A DNA stretch of 64,000 nt from positions 1-64,000 of the forward strand of contig JABLUY010000025.1 in NCBI GenBank assembly GCA_013306675.1, read 5' to 3'. Below the pieces are notes generated by a model, which saw nothing but the letters and a program-made list of their open reading frames with translations, was not told the DNA's origin and made no database searches. Below are positions 50,237 to 59,715 of this stretch, in pieces. Numbering within the stretch: the stretch's first letter is position 1; every line of letters begins with the position of its first letter. The stretch comes from Thraustochytrium sp. TN22 (Eukaryota; Sar; Bigyra; Thraustochytrida; Thraustochytriidae). Both the position numbers and the translations under genes were made by a program.

Positions 50237-51001
50237 CTACCGCATCGCCGACAGTCCCGTACGGAGGCGGCGTTTGGCAGGCCGAGCCTGCGTTTCAAAT
50301 CTATTGCTCCGCTCATTTTCTTTGTTCACCGGGCTTGACTTGCCTCTCTCAAGGGGTTGCTGGGCATGTCCCGCCTCCTCGCGCCCAGCGTCGGCGCTCA
50401 GGCACCGACACATGTGCTCTTCAGCTTCCCGGTTCCTGTAGTAATGCTTGCTCGATTGCAAAAGGTCAACTTGCCATTCGCACATTTCAACGATGTGCTT
50501 GGCGTAGGACGACAAGAGCATGCTTGCCTTCTCCCCGAGCCGCTCGGGCGAGGCAACCAAGGGCATCCAGTTGAAGGATAGCGCGAGCTGCAGATGCATG
50601 ACTTGCGCATGCAGACTCCGCAGAATCGGGGGGAGCTCCTTCACCAACTCATCGCAATCCTCCTGCAGCCAGGGATGGCTCCAAGCGATGCGCTGAAGAC
50701 CGTCCAGGACTTCGTCAAGCGTCTCCGCAACCCACTCCACAAAGACCATGGCAGTGCAACCCATGGGAACCGCGCTCGTGTGCCTGTTCTTCCACCACGT
50801 GAGCTGCACGGCGACGTAGTACGCAAGCGTATTCCTAGTGCTCATTTCGCAGAGCCAGGCGAGCTCGTCGTCTCGCAGACTTGTACCAGTTCGTGCAACG
50901 ATCCAGGTCGACGTCCTCTGGGCAGGGGCAAGCTCGCTCATCGCAACACGCTCCAGAACGGCTGGAGTGCTTGCTTTGAACCCGAGGAGCACCGCGCTCA
51001 C
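50237..51001 (-). CDS. Array gene C: helical protein related to gene B
   Basis: 254 residues, not recognised. The central part aligns by eye with gene B: LTWWKNRHTSAVPM against LMLWETRHTSALSM, then a helical stretch, then PERLGEKASMLLSSYAKHI against YEQLGEEASNHLAAFAQRM. It ends in a basic tail (ARPAKRRLRTGLSAMR) instead of gene B's acidic extension. The first ATG at 51001 is used; a second at about 50941 is possible. The motif TCCATCGCCCATCGCCCATT lies about 180 bp upstream. The short length could mean that a C-terminal exon or segment was lost. Confidence 0.65.
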   Translation of the reverse strand: MSAVLLGFKASTPAVLERVAMSELAPAQRTSTWIVARTGTSLRDDELAWLCEMSTRNTLAYYVAVQLTWWKNRHTSAVPMGCTAMVFVEWVAETLDEVLDGLQRIAWSHPWLQEDCDELVKELPPILRSLHAQVMHLQLALSFNWMPLVASPERLGEKASMLLSSYAKHIVEMCEWQVDLLQSSKHYYRNREAEEHMCRCLSADAGREEAGHAQQPLERGKSSPVNKENERSNRFETQARPAKRRLRTGLSAMR

Positions 51002-51716
51002 CAGGAGCTACGACTGCCGGCCTGACGTGCCAGGGTGGCGTGGCTGCCCAGCACGCCGATGTGTCAATGCTGATCTACCGGGCGGCAGGCGCCGTCTCTG
51101 GCATGCAGCCGTCATGCAGCCGTTCGGCCCGAGCAGTTGAGCGTTGCTTTGCGTGCGAAGCTGGACAGGCCATCCATCCATCGTCCATCGCCCATCGCCC
51201 ATTGGCCCACCCCAGGCGATCAGGGCGCGCGACGCAGGCCCCAGACGGTCGCGCATCATGCAAGCGCGTCGCCGTGCCCTTGCACCGGCGCCGTCTGGTC
51301 CCCGGGACGCGCCGTGACCCGCCAGGACGGGCTTTGTTTGCATTGCACCCTCTCGCGAGGTCGCTGACGGCCACATTGGCAGCACGCTGGTCGCACTGAC
51401 CGTCGCACCGGCAAGCCACTTCAGCCAAAGGTCCACGGATGGCACAGACCGGCCGATACGAAGAACCGCGAAACCGCTGTCGAGATGAGGCCAACCAGCA
51501 GCCTGCTCTGAGATCACTTGCTCGCCCAGTCCCCCACGCCACTATCGTAGGTACTGGTACCCGCAATCGACGCCAATGGCCGGGGTGCCTCCAAGTCCGA
51601 GTCCGATGACAAGTCGCCTCCTCAGGCTGGTGCAGTCACTTTCGCTCATTCAATGTCTTGAAACAAGTACCGGTACTTACAGTTTACATGCCTGGACGTG
51701 AGGCAAGTTTTTGAAA
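51002..51716. other. Spacer between array genes C and D
   Basis: 715 bp with the gene C upstream motif (51184-51203) and a CCAAGTCCGAGTCCGATGAC stretch at about 51590. Nothing else recognised. Confidence 0.5.
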
Positions 51717-53834
51717 TTAAGCAGCCTCAACGTTGCGCGAGGCCGGCGGCTGACTTTTGCTCGTGGCTGCGTCGGGCTCGGAAGAAGTCTTCGCAAGGTC
51801 GTTTGCTACTTCGATGAGCGCCTGTTTGATTGCTTTCCCGACGGAGGTGCACAATAGCCGGCGCGCCTTGAGATGCTTGTCTCGATCCTGGCGCGCGTCT
51901 GCAAGCCTCTCCTTGGCATGCTTCAGACGCGCAGCGTGCTTGCTTTGCTTGCGCGCCGAACGCTTCTTGATAGCTGCCAGCTGAGCGTACTCCTCCTCCG
52001 CAGTCTTGAAGGCGCGGATGCTGCGTCGGGTCGCCTTGTTTGCGCTGTAGTTGATCTTGCAGCAGTCCTTGATTGAGCCCAGCAGCATATCGGCGAATAC
52101 GCCTTCCTGTGCCCCATCACCCGATTGGTTGCTCGGGCCCAACGAAACAGCGCTGGCGCCCGGCGGGGCAGGTGCACCAGGCTTCTCTCTGGCAGCTGCC
52201 ACGGGATCGCTGCTGTCCAGGGAGGTCTGCACTATTGCATCTTGGTGCATCGAAGCACCTTGGCCTTCACCACACCTTGGTTTGGGGCTCGTCTCTGCCG
52301 ATAGAAGGGGCTCAGGCGCCAGCGGCAAGCTGGTAGCGACGGAGGGCTGGTGCGAATCGGTTTTGGCGTCAGCGCTGATCTTGGGCCCGCCGTCTTCAGT
52401 CTCGCTGGCATGGGCTCTGACCATGGAGACGGGGCTTGTATCCATGCTGCCCCCGGTTCGTCCCGATTTCTGTTGGACTCGATGCGCCTGGCCTAGCTCC
52501 GTACGCTTGCCTTCCCTGGCGGTTGGCAGCTCGACACAGGCGGCACTCGCCTGCTTCTGCATTGGATGCACAGGCGTCGCTGCAACCAGCTGCTGCTGCT
52601 GCGCTGCTTTCTGCTGGAAGGAAGGGCCACGGTTCACAGACTGTGCTCCAAAGCTTTCGGGGAGCTTCACGGCTGCCGCGCCGAAGCCCGAGAACGGGCC
52701 CGTCTCGGATGTTGTGCTGTGCTGCTGGATCTTCTGCAGTTCGATAAGGGTCGCAAAGAACTCTTCTGTCTCCCGATAGTGGGACGTTGTCGCCGAGACG
52801 GTTTGCTTGAAAGCTGTTCTGATTGCGTTGAAGCCCTTCATCTCCGCCGACGTGAGGCGAGGGACACGCGCATTGGAAGGGTCGCCTTCTTCCATCTCTT
52901 TCTTCCAAGCGCTTGCCTGTTCGTCGTATCGCGACATCAGCCTTCCTCGCGCCTGTTGGAGAGCTGTTGCCGCCTTTCGGCAGCCGGCGCGCCTGCTCCG
53001 CATGGACTCGAGCATTTTGGAAATCCAATCGCTAATAAGCTCATCGTCCTCTACGAGGATCCCCGTCGTTTTCCCAATCAGCACGTTCAGGCCCTGATCG
53101 TACGCGGCAAGGTCTGTCGACCACCTTGCAAAGGTCGCTTCGAACTCCAAGAAGATGTACGATCCTTGCCAGTAGGCCGCGCAAGATTTGTTTGACTGGG
53201 TGGCAGCCTTGATTTGCGGGAGCCTTGAAGGCATCTTCACAAGGTCCATTGCCTCGAGCGTGGCCGTTGCGACTTTACAAGCCTCCAAGTGGCTGCCACT
53301 TTCCCAACCCTCGCAGAGAGCTGCGACCCGTGCCATGGCCAAGCGAGCTTGCTCCCTGTGGTGGTGATAGGCCTCCTGGTACGCCTTCATCTTCTCGTCG
53401 CTGTCCAGGATGGCCTCTGAACGCCGCTTTGTGTTGGCGCTGTGCGTCCCTGGCGTCGTCGCCTGGGGGCGTGCAGCCGGGCGCTGAGATGCTCCCTTCG
53501 CCAATGAAGGGCTCTGCGTGCAGGCGCGCATGTTGTGTTTGGGCTTGGCGAGCCGCGCGCAGAACGCTTGCTGCCGATTGTATCGCTGTGCGCTTCGTTG
53601 CTGCGCTGAGGCTTCGGTTGCCATGGATGGAGGCGCATCATCGGCATCTCCTTCGGCGCCCGCGCTGTTGTCTGCTCCACCGCCCGGGGCTCTCATCGCC
53701 AGCGCACCAGGACTCTCTTTGGCGCCAGACGCTCCCGGCTCTTTCTTGCCGACTAGAGCAGCTCTTCCCGCTCCTGCTCCCGTTGCTCGCTCGACGCTCC
53801 TTGTGCGTGCTGCTGCGTTGAGCCTGCCCTTCAT
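51717..53834 (-). CDS. Array gene D: coiled-coil protein sharing a C-terminal domain with gene E
   Basis: 705 residues, not recognised. Residues 1 to about 135 are low-complexity and basic. A helical region (about 145-370) starts DEKMKAYQEAYHHHREQARL and includes QIKAATQSNKSCAAYWQGSY. A glutamine/serine/proline-rich linker (about 380-575) follows. The last ~120 residues are a lysine-rich helical domain shared with gene E: TRRSIRAFKTAEEEYAQLAA, IKKRSARKQSKHAARLKHAK, CTSVGKAIKQALIEVANDLA, and the shared end NVEAA. The basic coiled coil could bind nucleic acid or microtubules; this is speculation. First ATG used; later in-frame ATGs (MRAPGGG, MATEAS) are possible. Confidence 0.75.
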   Translation of the reverse strand: MKGRLNAAARTRSVERATGAGAGRAALVGKKEPGASGAKESPGALAMRAPGGGADNSAGAEGDADDAPPSMATEASAQQRSAQRYNRQQAFCARLAKPKHNMRACTQSPSLAKGASQRPAARPQATTPGTHSANTKRRSEAILDSDEKMKAYQEAYHHHREQARLAMARVAALCEGWESGSHLEACKVATATLEAMDLVKMPSRLPQIKAATQSNKSCAAYWQGSYIFLEFEATFARWSTDLAAYDQGLNVLIGKTTGILVEDDELISDWISKMLESMRSRRAGCRKAATALQQARGRLMSRYDEQASAWKKEMEEGDPSNARVPRLTSAEMKGFNAIRTAFKQTVSATTSHYRETEEFFATLIELQKIQQHSTTSETGPFSGFGAAAVKLPESFGAQSVNRGPSFQQKAAQQQQLVAATPVHPMQKQASAACVELPTAREGKRTELGQAHRVQQKSGRTGGSMDTSPVSMVRAHASETEDGGPKISADAKTDSHQPSVATSLPLAPEPLLSAETSPKPRCGEGQGASMHQDAIVQTSLDSSDPVAAAREKPGAPAPPGASAVSLGPSNQSGDGAQEGVFADMLLGSIKDCCKINYSANKATRRSIRAFKTAEEEYAQLAAIKKRSARKQSKHAARLKHAKERLADARQDRDKHLKARRLLCTSVGKAIKQALIEVANDLAKTSSEPDAATSKSQPPASRNVEAA

Positions 53835-54354
53835 GCTGCTGGCGCTCGACTGCCTGCTGTGTCAGCCGGCGGATTGCGTGACTGCAGCAGCGCTGCCGCT
53901 CGCGCAGCCATGCCTGCCGCGTCTCGCGCAACGGCCGCTTCGCCGCATCCGCTCCACGCGCGCGTTGCAGCCCGCTCAAGCTTTTCCTTGCGCGCAGCCC
54001 AGGCATCCGATCCAGCATCCGATCCAGCCCCATCAACCATCACCCATCGACAGACCCACCCTTGTCGCCTAGCGCGCCAGCAAGCACCGCGCTACCTTGT
54101 GGCTGTCCGCCGCCGCACCGCCCGCAGCCGCCGGCCGATGACTCCGAGGGACGCGGCATGACCCACCAGGATGAGCTGTCGAGCTTTGCTTGCGCCTTGC
54201 AAGGGATCGCCGTGATGTTGAATGGTGTGCACTGGTCGTGGGCCACTTTCGAGCCACGATTTGAGGACCTCTTCTCTATGCTGTGACTTTTCCCACCTCG
54301 TTCCAGCTCGACAACGCGAATGATGCTTGTATAATTTGCTAAGAATGTCCGTCT
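53835..54354. other. Spacer between array genes D and E
   Basis: 520 bp. Upstream of gene D are GCATCCGATCCAGCATCCGA (from 54003) and ACCATCACCCATCGACAGAC (54036-54055), also found upstream of gene E. No gene seen. Confidence 0.55.
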
Positions 54355-56964
54355 TCAGGCGGCTTCGACGTTGCCCGAGGTCTGTCGCCGACGTTTGCTT
54401 GGAGGTGCGGAGCGCGTACTCATGTTCGCTGGTGGCACGGATGTGCCTGGTGGGACTTGCGCGAGGTCCATGGCAATCTCCCTGAGCGCCTCTTTGACTG
54501 CCAACCCAACGGATTTGCAGAAGTGCTGCCGTGCCTTGAGATACTTGTCACGCGTCTGCCGCGCTTCTTCGAGCCTCTCTTTAGCATGCAGCACCCGCGC
54601 CGCGTGCTGGCTCTGCTTAAATGCCGAGCGCTTCTTGATGGCGCTCAGCTGGGCCAGATGCTCTTCAGCGGCCTTGTAGGCGCGAATATAGCGTCGGGTT
54701 ACCTGGTTTGCGCGATCGTTGAGTATGCAGCATTCCTTGAGGCTACTCAGGAGGCTGTCCGCGGAACCGCTTGCCCGTGACTCAACGAGGGGCGAGGTGC
54801 TCGTTTCACTGGTTGTCAGGCCAGAAGCGCAGGATGCGCCGCTCTCGGCGTCCGACGAGGTCGATGGAGCGTCAGCGGAGGCAGTCATGGTGGCGCACTT
54901 CTTCGAGGCGCTCACCGCGTCGACACACATCGCATCAAGTCTGGTGTTTGTCTGTCTGGGAGGCATACGTTCAGTCGCCAAGGTTTGACTGGCAGCGGCT
55001 GAGTTCTTTTGCGTGTCAGGACGAGCAGCCTTGGGGCTGGCTTCAAGAAGCTCTGTCGCGCTATTGCCCTCCTCCTCCGAGGACGAAAATTCATCCTCGC
55101 TTGAGCTGAAGCAACAGTCTTTTCGGCGATCGAGGCGCATTTGCAAGAGTTTTGCATGCATGCGCTCTTTGGTGGAAGGAGCCACGACGTCAGCGTCGTC
55201 TGCCTGATCGATGAAGGATTGCAGGATTTTCTTCGCTTCTTCCTTCTCTTGTTGTTGATGGTGTTGTTGCTGGTGTTGTTGCTGGTGTTGTTGCTGTTGC
55301 TGCTGCTGTTGCTGTTGTTGCTGTTGCTGTTGCTGCTGCTGATGTTGCTGTTGTTGCTGTTGCTGCTGTTGTTGCTGCTGTTGCTGCTGTTGTTGCTGCT
55401 GCTGTGACTCCTGCACCTGCTGGTGCTCCTGGTGCTCCTGCTGCTCCTGCTGCTCCTGTCGAACCTGCCGGACTACCCGCAGCTCCTGTGTAGACTGCTC
55501 CTGCTGCACCTCATCGTTCTCCAGCTGGAGCTGCTGCGTTTCCTGTTGCAGCGGTGGCGCCTGCTGTTGTGCCTGCTGTAGCTGCCACACCTGCTGCGCC
55601 TGCTGCACCTGCTCCAGCGCTAGCTCCAGCCTAAGATCCTGCTGCTGGTCGGGGTTCTGTATGTGCTGCACCTGCGAAATCTTCCGACTCTCGTGCAGCT
55701 TCAACAACGCATACATCTGCTCCTGCTGCATCTCCTGCAGCCATTGCTGCATTTGGCGCACGGGTTCGCGTTGCTGTAATACGTGCTGCCGCGACTGATT
55801 TACGTTCTTCCAGACCTGCAGCACCTGGTCACAAACTTGCTTCCATTCTCGCTGATGAGAACGATCCGGCCCAGTCAGCTTCCGGAGTTGAGAAGTAAGT
55901 GAGGTTTCAAAGTGCAGGAAAAGTTTCGCCGTGCGATTCAGACTGGTGATTTCAAGCTGGCCTAGAACTGGAGGTGGCTTTCCGTCGACGCGCCAGCCAC
56001 GGCTGCAAGGCGCTTCTGTCAGCCTTTCGTACGTGTTCAAGACAAGCTTGTGCATGGTTCCCAGAAATGTGACCACGCGACTAATGTACGAAGTCAACTC
56101 CGAAAAGAGCCAACACTCCAGCGCGTTGTGAGTGTCACCTTTCGCCCCACGATGAGCCCTCTCTAAGCAGGTCCGAAACAAGAGGAAGCTCTTGAGGTCC
56201 CAAGAGAAGCTTGACTCGTAGCGCACGAGCCGGAGCAGTTCGGTCCACGCGACAGCGTTTGACTTGGCCATCTTCAGGACAGCCGATCGCTCCGCGTGCG
56301 TCGAAGGCGCTGGCAAGTCCTCAAGCCGACGGAGCTCCAGGTGCGCTAGGAGGCACGTGCGTGTGACGCGAGAACTGCCGCATTGCATACGGAGGTCAGC
56401 AAGCATCAGCGCGATGAGGCGTAGTCTCTCAACGCGGCGACGGTACTCGTTCAAGAACAGCTTTGTCGACTGCTCGCTGTCCATCACAGCCTCAAGGGCT
56501 CTCGGAGCGGCCTCGGCGACGACCTCCGTTGCGTCGCTTGGGGGGAATGGGCTCTCCACCTGGCCGCCCGCTTCTCCGGTGATGAGCGAACTCGGGCTTC
56601 TCGAGGACCCTGAAGCCAAGTGGCGGCCTTGCACGTGGGACCGAGGCCTGTCTTTGGCCTGGGGAATCCCCACGCGAGACTGCTGCTGCCGCACGGGCCG
56701 CTCCTGCTTGCGATGCCGAGCTGAGTCTTCGATCATCTCGCCATTCGCCTCATGATCGACGAGTGCTGCCGTGTGCGCGCTACCGCCGCTGGCCGCCTGG
56801 CCCGTGTCGCGGCGCGCGTTTCTCAGCGCACGGGGATTCCTTGGGGCATGAGCCCTTTCAGCAGCCCTCCATCGTGCCGCTGCCTCAGCGTTTCGGGCGT
56901 TCACGTAGGCCTCGATGAAGTCGTTCAAGGCCACGGCCACCGTGAAGACGAAGTTGTTGCCCAT
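54355..56964 (-). CDS. Array gene E: long coiled-coil protein with expanded poly-Q
   Basis: 869 residues, not recognised. N-terminus MGNNFVFTVAVALNDFIEAY, then a basic low-complexity stretch. A helical block spans about 165-400: TKLFLNEYRRRVERLRLIAL, LLAHLELRRLEDLPAPSTHA, ELTSYISRVVTFLGTMHKLV. A very glutamine-rich region spans about 405-575, including a long nearly pure Q run written with mixed CAG/CAA codons (about 55240-55410 on the plus strand as CTG/TTG). A charged serine-rich linker follows. The C-terminal domain (about 745-845) is shared with gene D: TRRYIRAYKAAEEHLAQLSA and IKKRSAFKQSQHAARVLHAK, also ending NVEAA. An upstream motif lies at 57124-57143. Confidence 0.78.
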   Translation of the reverse strand: MGNNFVFTVAVALNDFIEAYVNARNAEAAARWRAAERAHAPRNPRALRNARRDTGQAASGGSAHTAALVDHEANGEMIEDSARHRKQERPVRQQQSRVGIPQAKDRPRSHVQGRHLASGSSRSPSSLITGEAGGQVESPFPPSDATEVVAEAAPRALEAVMDSEQSTKLFLNEYRRRVERLRLIALMLADLRMQCGSSRVTRTCLLAHLELRRLEDLPAPSTHAERSAVLKMAKSNAVAWTELLRLVRYESSFSWDLKSFLLFRTCLERAHRGAKGDTHNALECWLFSELTSYISRVVTFLGTMHKLVLNTYERLTEAPCSRGWRVDGKPPPVLGQLEITSLNRTAKLFLHFETSLTSQLRKLTGPDRSHQREWKQVCDQVLQVWKNVNQSRQHVLQQREPVRQMQQWLQEMQQEQMYALLKLHESRKISQVQHIQNPDQQQDLRLELALEQVQQAQQVWQLQQAQQQAPPLQQETQQLQLENDEVQQEQSTQELRVVRQVRQEQQEQQEHQEHQQVQESQQQQQQQQQQQQQQQQQQQQHQQQQQQQQQQQQQQQQQQHQQQHQQQHHQQQEKEEAKKILQSFIDQADDADVVAPSTKERMHAKLLQMRLDRRKDCCFSSSEDEFSSSEEEGNSATELLEASPKAARPDTQKNSAAASQTLATERMPPRQTNTRLDAMCVDAVSASKKCATMTASADAPSTSSDAESGASCASGLTTSETSTSPLVESRASGSADSLLSSLKECCILNDRANQVTRRYIRAYKAAEEHLAQLSAIKKRSAFKQSQHAARVLHAKERLEEARQTRDKYLKARQHFCKSVGLAVKEALREIAMDLAQVPPGTSVPPANMSTRSAPPSKRRRQTSGNVEAA

Positions 56965-57545
56965 GGCCAGCTGCTCTGGACAACGGGTTGCGCGTCTGCA
57001 GCGCGGGTGCTCGCACGGCCGCGGTCAGGCCTCTTCGCGCAACGGCCGCGCATCCGCTCCTTGCGTCCGGCCGCGCATCGCGCATCGATTTTCTGCGCGC
57101 AGCCTGGAAAGCATCCGATCCAGCCCATCGCCCATCGACAGACGCAACCGCAACGCCTCGGGCGTTGAGCTCCGCTCCGCCACGCCGTACAGATGAGCCA
57201 CTCGCCGCCGCGCCGCGCCCGCCGCCGCGCCGCTACGCGCGACGCGGCGATGACCCCGGGACGGACGATTGGATCAATGCCTGCGCTGCGTTGGCGCGGC
57301 CTCGACCCGAAGGCGCGCTGCCACTGCACTGGCAGGAGAGAAAAGCTCAGCCTCTCAGGCTGCGCTGCCGGGGTGCAGTGACTTATCCGCATCGAGGACG
57401 CTGGTGTGCACGTTGCAAAATGCAACTGGCCATGGCCGCGGGATCGGCACCGTTGCTATTGTCACTGCAGCGGCCAACGCGCAAAGGGCAAGTCCAGGCC
57501 GAGGGCTGGCGCAAGCGCAAAGTTGAGAATTTGATCAAGTCCGTT
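56965..57545. other. Spacer between array genes E and F
   Basis: 581 bp. Contains GCATCCGATCCAGCCC (57112-57127) and CCCATCGCCCATCGACAGAC (57124-57143), the best copy of the array's shared upstream motif. No gene seen. Confidence 0.55.
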
Positions 57546-58697
57546 CTACGCTGCGTTGGCAAAGTTGGTGCCGGGAGGAGCGCTTTGATGCGCGCGAGAG
57601 CGAGGAGGGGAATGCCAATGCCCGGCGAGGCGCGAGTTTCGCGACTTGCGACGAACCTTGCTGGTTGCCCAAAGAACAAAGCCGGCTGCGGACGAGACGT
57701 CAATCTGACTCGTGGTCCTGCTGATGATGCTGATGATGCCCTTGTACATGCCTCTTTGCATCTTGAGCGTGACCTTGCGGTGCGTCTCCCAATGGTCCAC
57801 CAGCCTCTGTGCGCGAGCGACCTCGTGCAGCGCCTGAAAGCGGCAGCGCTCGATCTCGTCGCGCGCAGTATCCTTGGCCAGCTGAACAGCGGTTGTTCCC
57901 ACGCCAGGGGACCACCACAACGTCGTGTGCGCAGCAGATTCAAGAGTATTGACAAGGTCCGCCTGAATGCCGTCGATGCAGGCGTTGACATCCGACTCGG
58001 CGAGCTCGCGCAGCCAAGTTTCGAATTCGATAGGACCTTCAAGGGTGTGGATGTAAAAGCTTGTGCTTGGCAGGCGCCCATCCACGGTAAGGTCGTCTGG
58101 ATTGATGTCGCCGGGGACGTGCATCAGCAAGCGAGTTTGGTCGGAAGGGGCACGAGGCGTTGTCAGCCGGAATGCCTCCTCAAAGTACTCCGCAGCAGAG
58201 GGCCGGCGTGTTACAGCGGTCGCGGGAGGGGTCACGATCTGGCCGTGCGGCAGCGAGTTCGAAATGTTCGTGGAGGTGGGCAAGACCTCCGTGCGCTCCG
58301 TCGTGGAGCCGGCCAAACCCTGGCCGTGCGGCAGCGAGTTCGAGATGTTCGTGGAGGTGGGCAAGACCTCCATGCGCTCCGTCGTGGAGCCGGCCAAGCC
58401 CTGGCCGTGCGGCAGCGAGTTCGAGATGTTCGTGGATCTGGGCAAGACCTCCGTGCGCTCCGTCGTGGAGCCGGGCAAGCCCTCCCTGCGCTCAACCCGA
58501 GGAGCGAGGTCGCGTGTCCAAGGCTCGTGTACTCCCTGCCCGCGCCTGCGCGATGCAGCGACGCTCGTAGAGTCGTCGGGGCGCTCGCGCACGTGCAGCA
58601 CCGACTGCTGCCAGACCTTGCTTGCTCGCGCGCGGCGCTTCTTCTGCTGCTGCTTCTTCTTCTTCTTGGAGCGCGCGTCCTGCTGGGCGGGCTGCAT
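57546..58697 (-). CDS. Array gene F: unknown protein with a 27-residue tandem repeat
   Basis: 383 residues from the ATG at 58697 (MQPAQQDARSKKKKKQQQ); the frame is open further upstream to 58943 but that part is low-complexity. A lysine/glutamine start and HVRERPDDSTSVAASR precede about three tandem 27-residue repeats (STTERTEVLPTSTNISNSLP with HGQGLAG). The C-terminal half (about 175-350) is helical: FYIHTLEGPIEFETWLRELA, DVNACIDGIQADLVNTLESA, LHEVARAQRLVDHWETHRKV. It lacks the C-terminal domain of D and E, and its membership rests on position, orientation, style and a GCATCCGATCCAACCCC motif upstream. Not recognised. Confidence 0.65.
   Translation of the reverse strand: MQPAQQDARSKKKKKQQQKKRRARASKVWQQSVLHVRERPDDSTSVAASRRRGQGVHEPWTRDLAPRVERREGLPGSTTERTEVLPRSTNISNSLPHGQGLAGSTTERMEVLPTSTNISNSLPHGQGLAGSTTERTEVLPTSTNISNSLPHGQIVTPPATAVTRRPSAAEYFEEAFRLTTPRAPSDQTRLLMHVPGDINPDDLTVDGRLPSTSFYIHTLEGPIEFETWLRELAESDVNACIDGIQADLVNTLESAAHTTLWWSPGVGTTAVQLAKDTARDEIERCRFQALHEVARAQRLVDHWETHRKVTLKMQRGMYKGIISIISRTTSQIDVSSAAGFVLWATSKVRRKSRNSRLAGHWHSPPRSRAHQSAPPGTNFANAA
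58240..58490 (-). repeat. 81-bp tandem repeat inside array gene F
   Basis: Three near-identical units (four counting a partial) that keep frame and encode the 27-residue repeat. Units differ at single bases, for example Thr/Met and Thr/Arg replacements, so expansion looks recent. Confidence 0.85.
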
Positions 58698-59715
58698 GGC
58701 GGCGTCGGGTATGCAGGTCTGCCGGCCGCGCAGCGCGGCGCGCGGCGCGTCAAGAGACTCTCGCGGCCGCCCGGGATTCGATCTAGCATCCGATCCAACC
58801 CCACCCGTGCACCGCTCTGCCCAGGACGCGTTTGGCGCCGTTGCCCGGTGCCCGGCCCAGCGACTTCCCCTCGTCACGCGCCGCTGCGCACCAGTCCTTG
58901 CGCGGGATCTTTCCGCGCGCCGAAGCGTGGCACTGGCCGGCAAGCTCCTCTGCTCTGCTCTCGGACCAAGCGCCCCGTGCTCGGCGTGCTCAAAAGCGAG
59001 ACCGTGCGCGTATCCTAGTCACCCCCCTCGTGTGACGGGCTGTGACGGCATCATGATGGCATTCCTTTGGGCAGTCACGGCAGTCAAAGGTCCCTGCGGC
59101 TCGCCGCGCGCCGTTTGACCCCTTGACACACAAGCTCCAACGACCTTTCGCCCCGTGCTTTCGCCGCCATGCCTTGCCGTGCATCGTTGTTTGACCCCAG
59201 GACGGCCTTTCCTTCATCCTTCACGTCGCTGTCGCTCCGCTCCGAGTCCGCTCCGCTCCGTCGCCCCTGACGGGTTCAAGCCAGAGCCTCACTGACTCGC
59301 GGCCGCCCTCGGGCAGGCTGGCAGAAGGCATCTCTCCCCTCCGGCTGCCAGCGCGCCGCTTCTCCTTCACCTCCTCGGCCCTCGCCTTCAAGTCGCGGAG
59401 GCCATCGCCAGGCGGCGGCGCGCCCGGGTCACTCGCGAAGCCCACACCGCTCTGCGGGCCCGCACGGCCGCGCACACGGCGCACAAGGGGGGCGCGAGGC
59501 GTCCCCGAATTGGGCCGCTTGGAGTGGGATAGGCCGCCACTTTTTCCAGGCGGCGCGGCGCGGCAGAGCGCAGAGCGGCGCGGCGCGGCGGCGGCGCGCG
59601 CGCGGCGGCGCGGCGGGCGCGGCGGCGCGGCGCGGCGCGGCGCGGCGCGGCGCGGCCCGGGGAGGCGCGGCGCAGGCGCGCGCGGACTGCGCGGGCCGGC
59701 GCGGCGCGCGGCGCG
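58698..59715. promoter_or_regulatory. Divergent region between array gene F and the THAP-like gene
   Basis: 1.02 kb. The left part carries the array-type motif (58786-58802). From about 59,220 the composition jumps to very high GC, with CCGAGTCCGCTCCGCTCCG (about 59235-59255) and GGCGCGGCGC leaders before the next start. The switch marks the array's right border. No gene seen. Confidence 0.5.

Noticed and set aside
49996-50316. Small minus-strand gene of 106 codons between array genes B and C
   Set aside because: It overlaps the end of gene C in another frame, has no resemblance to the array families and no upstream motif.
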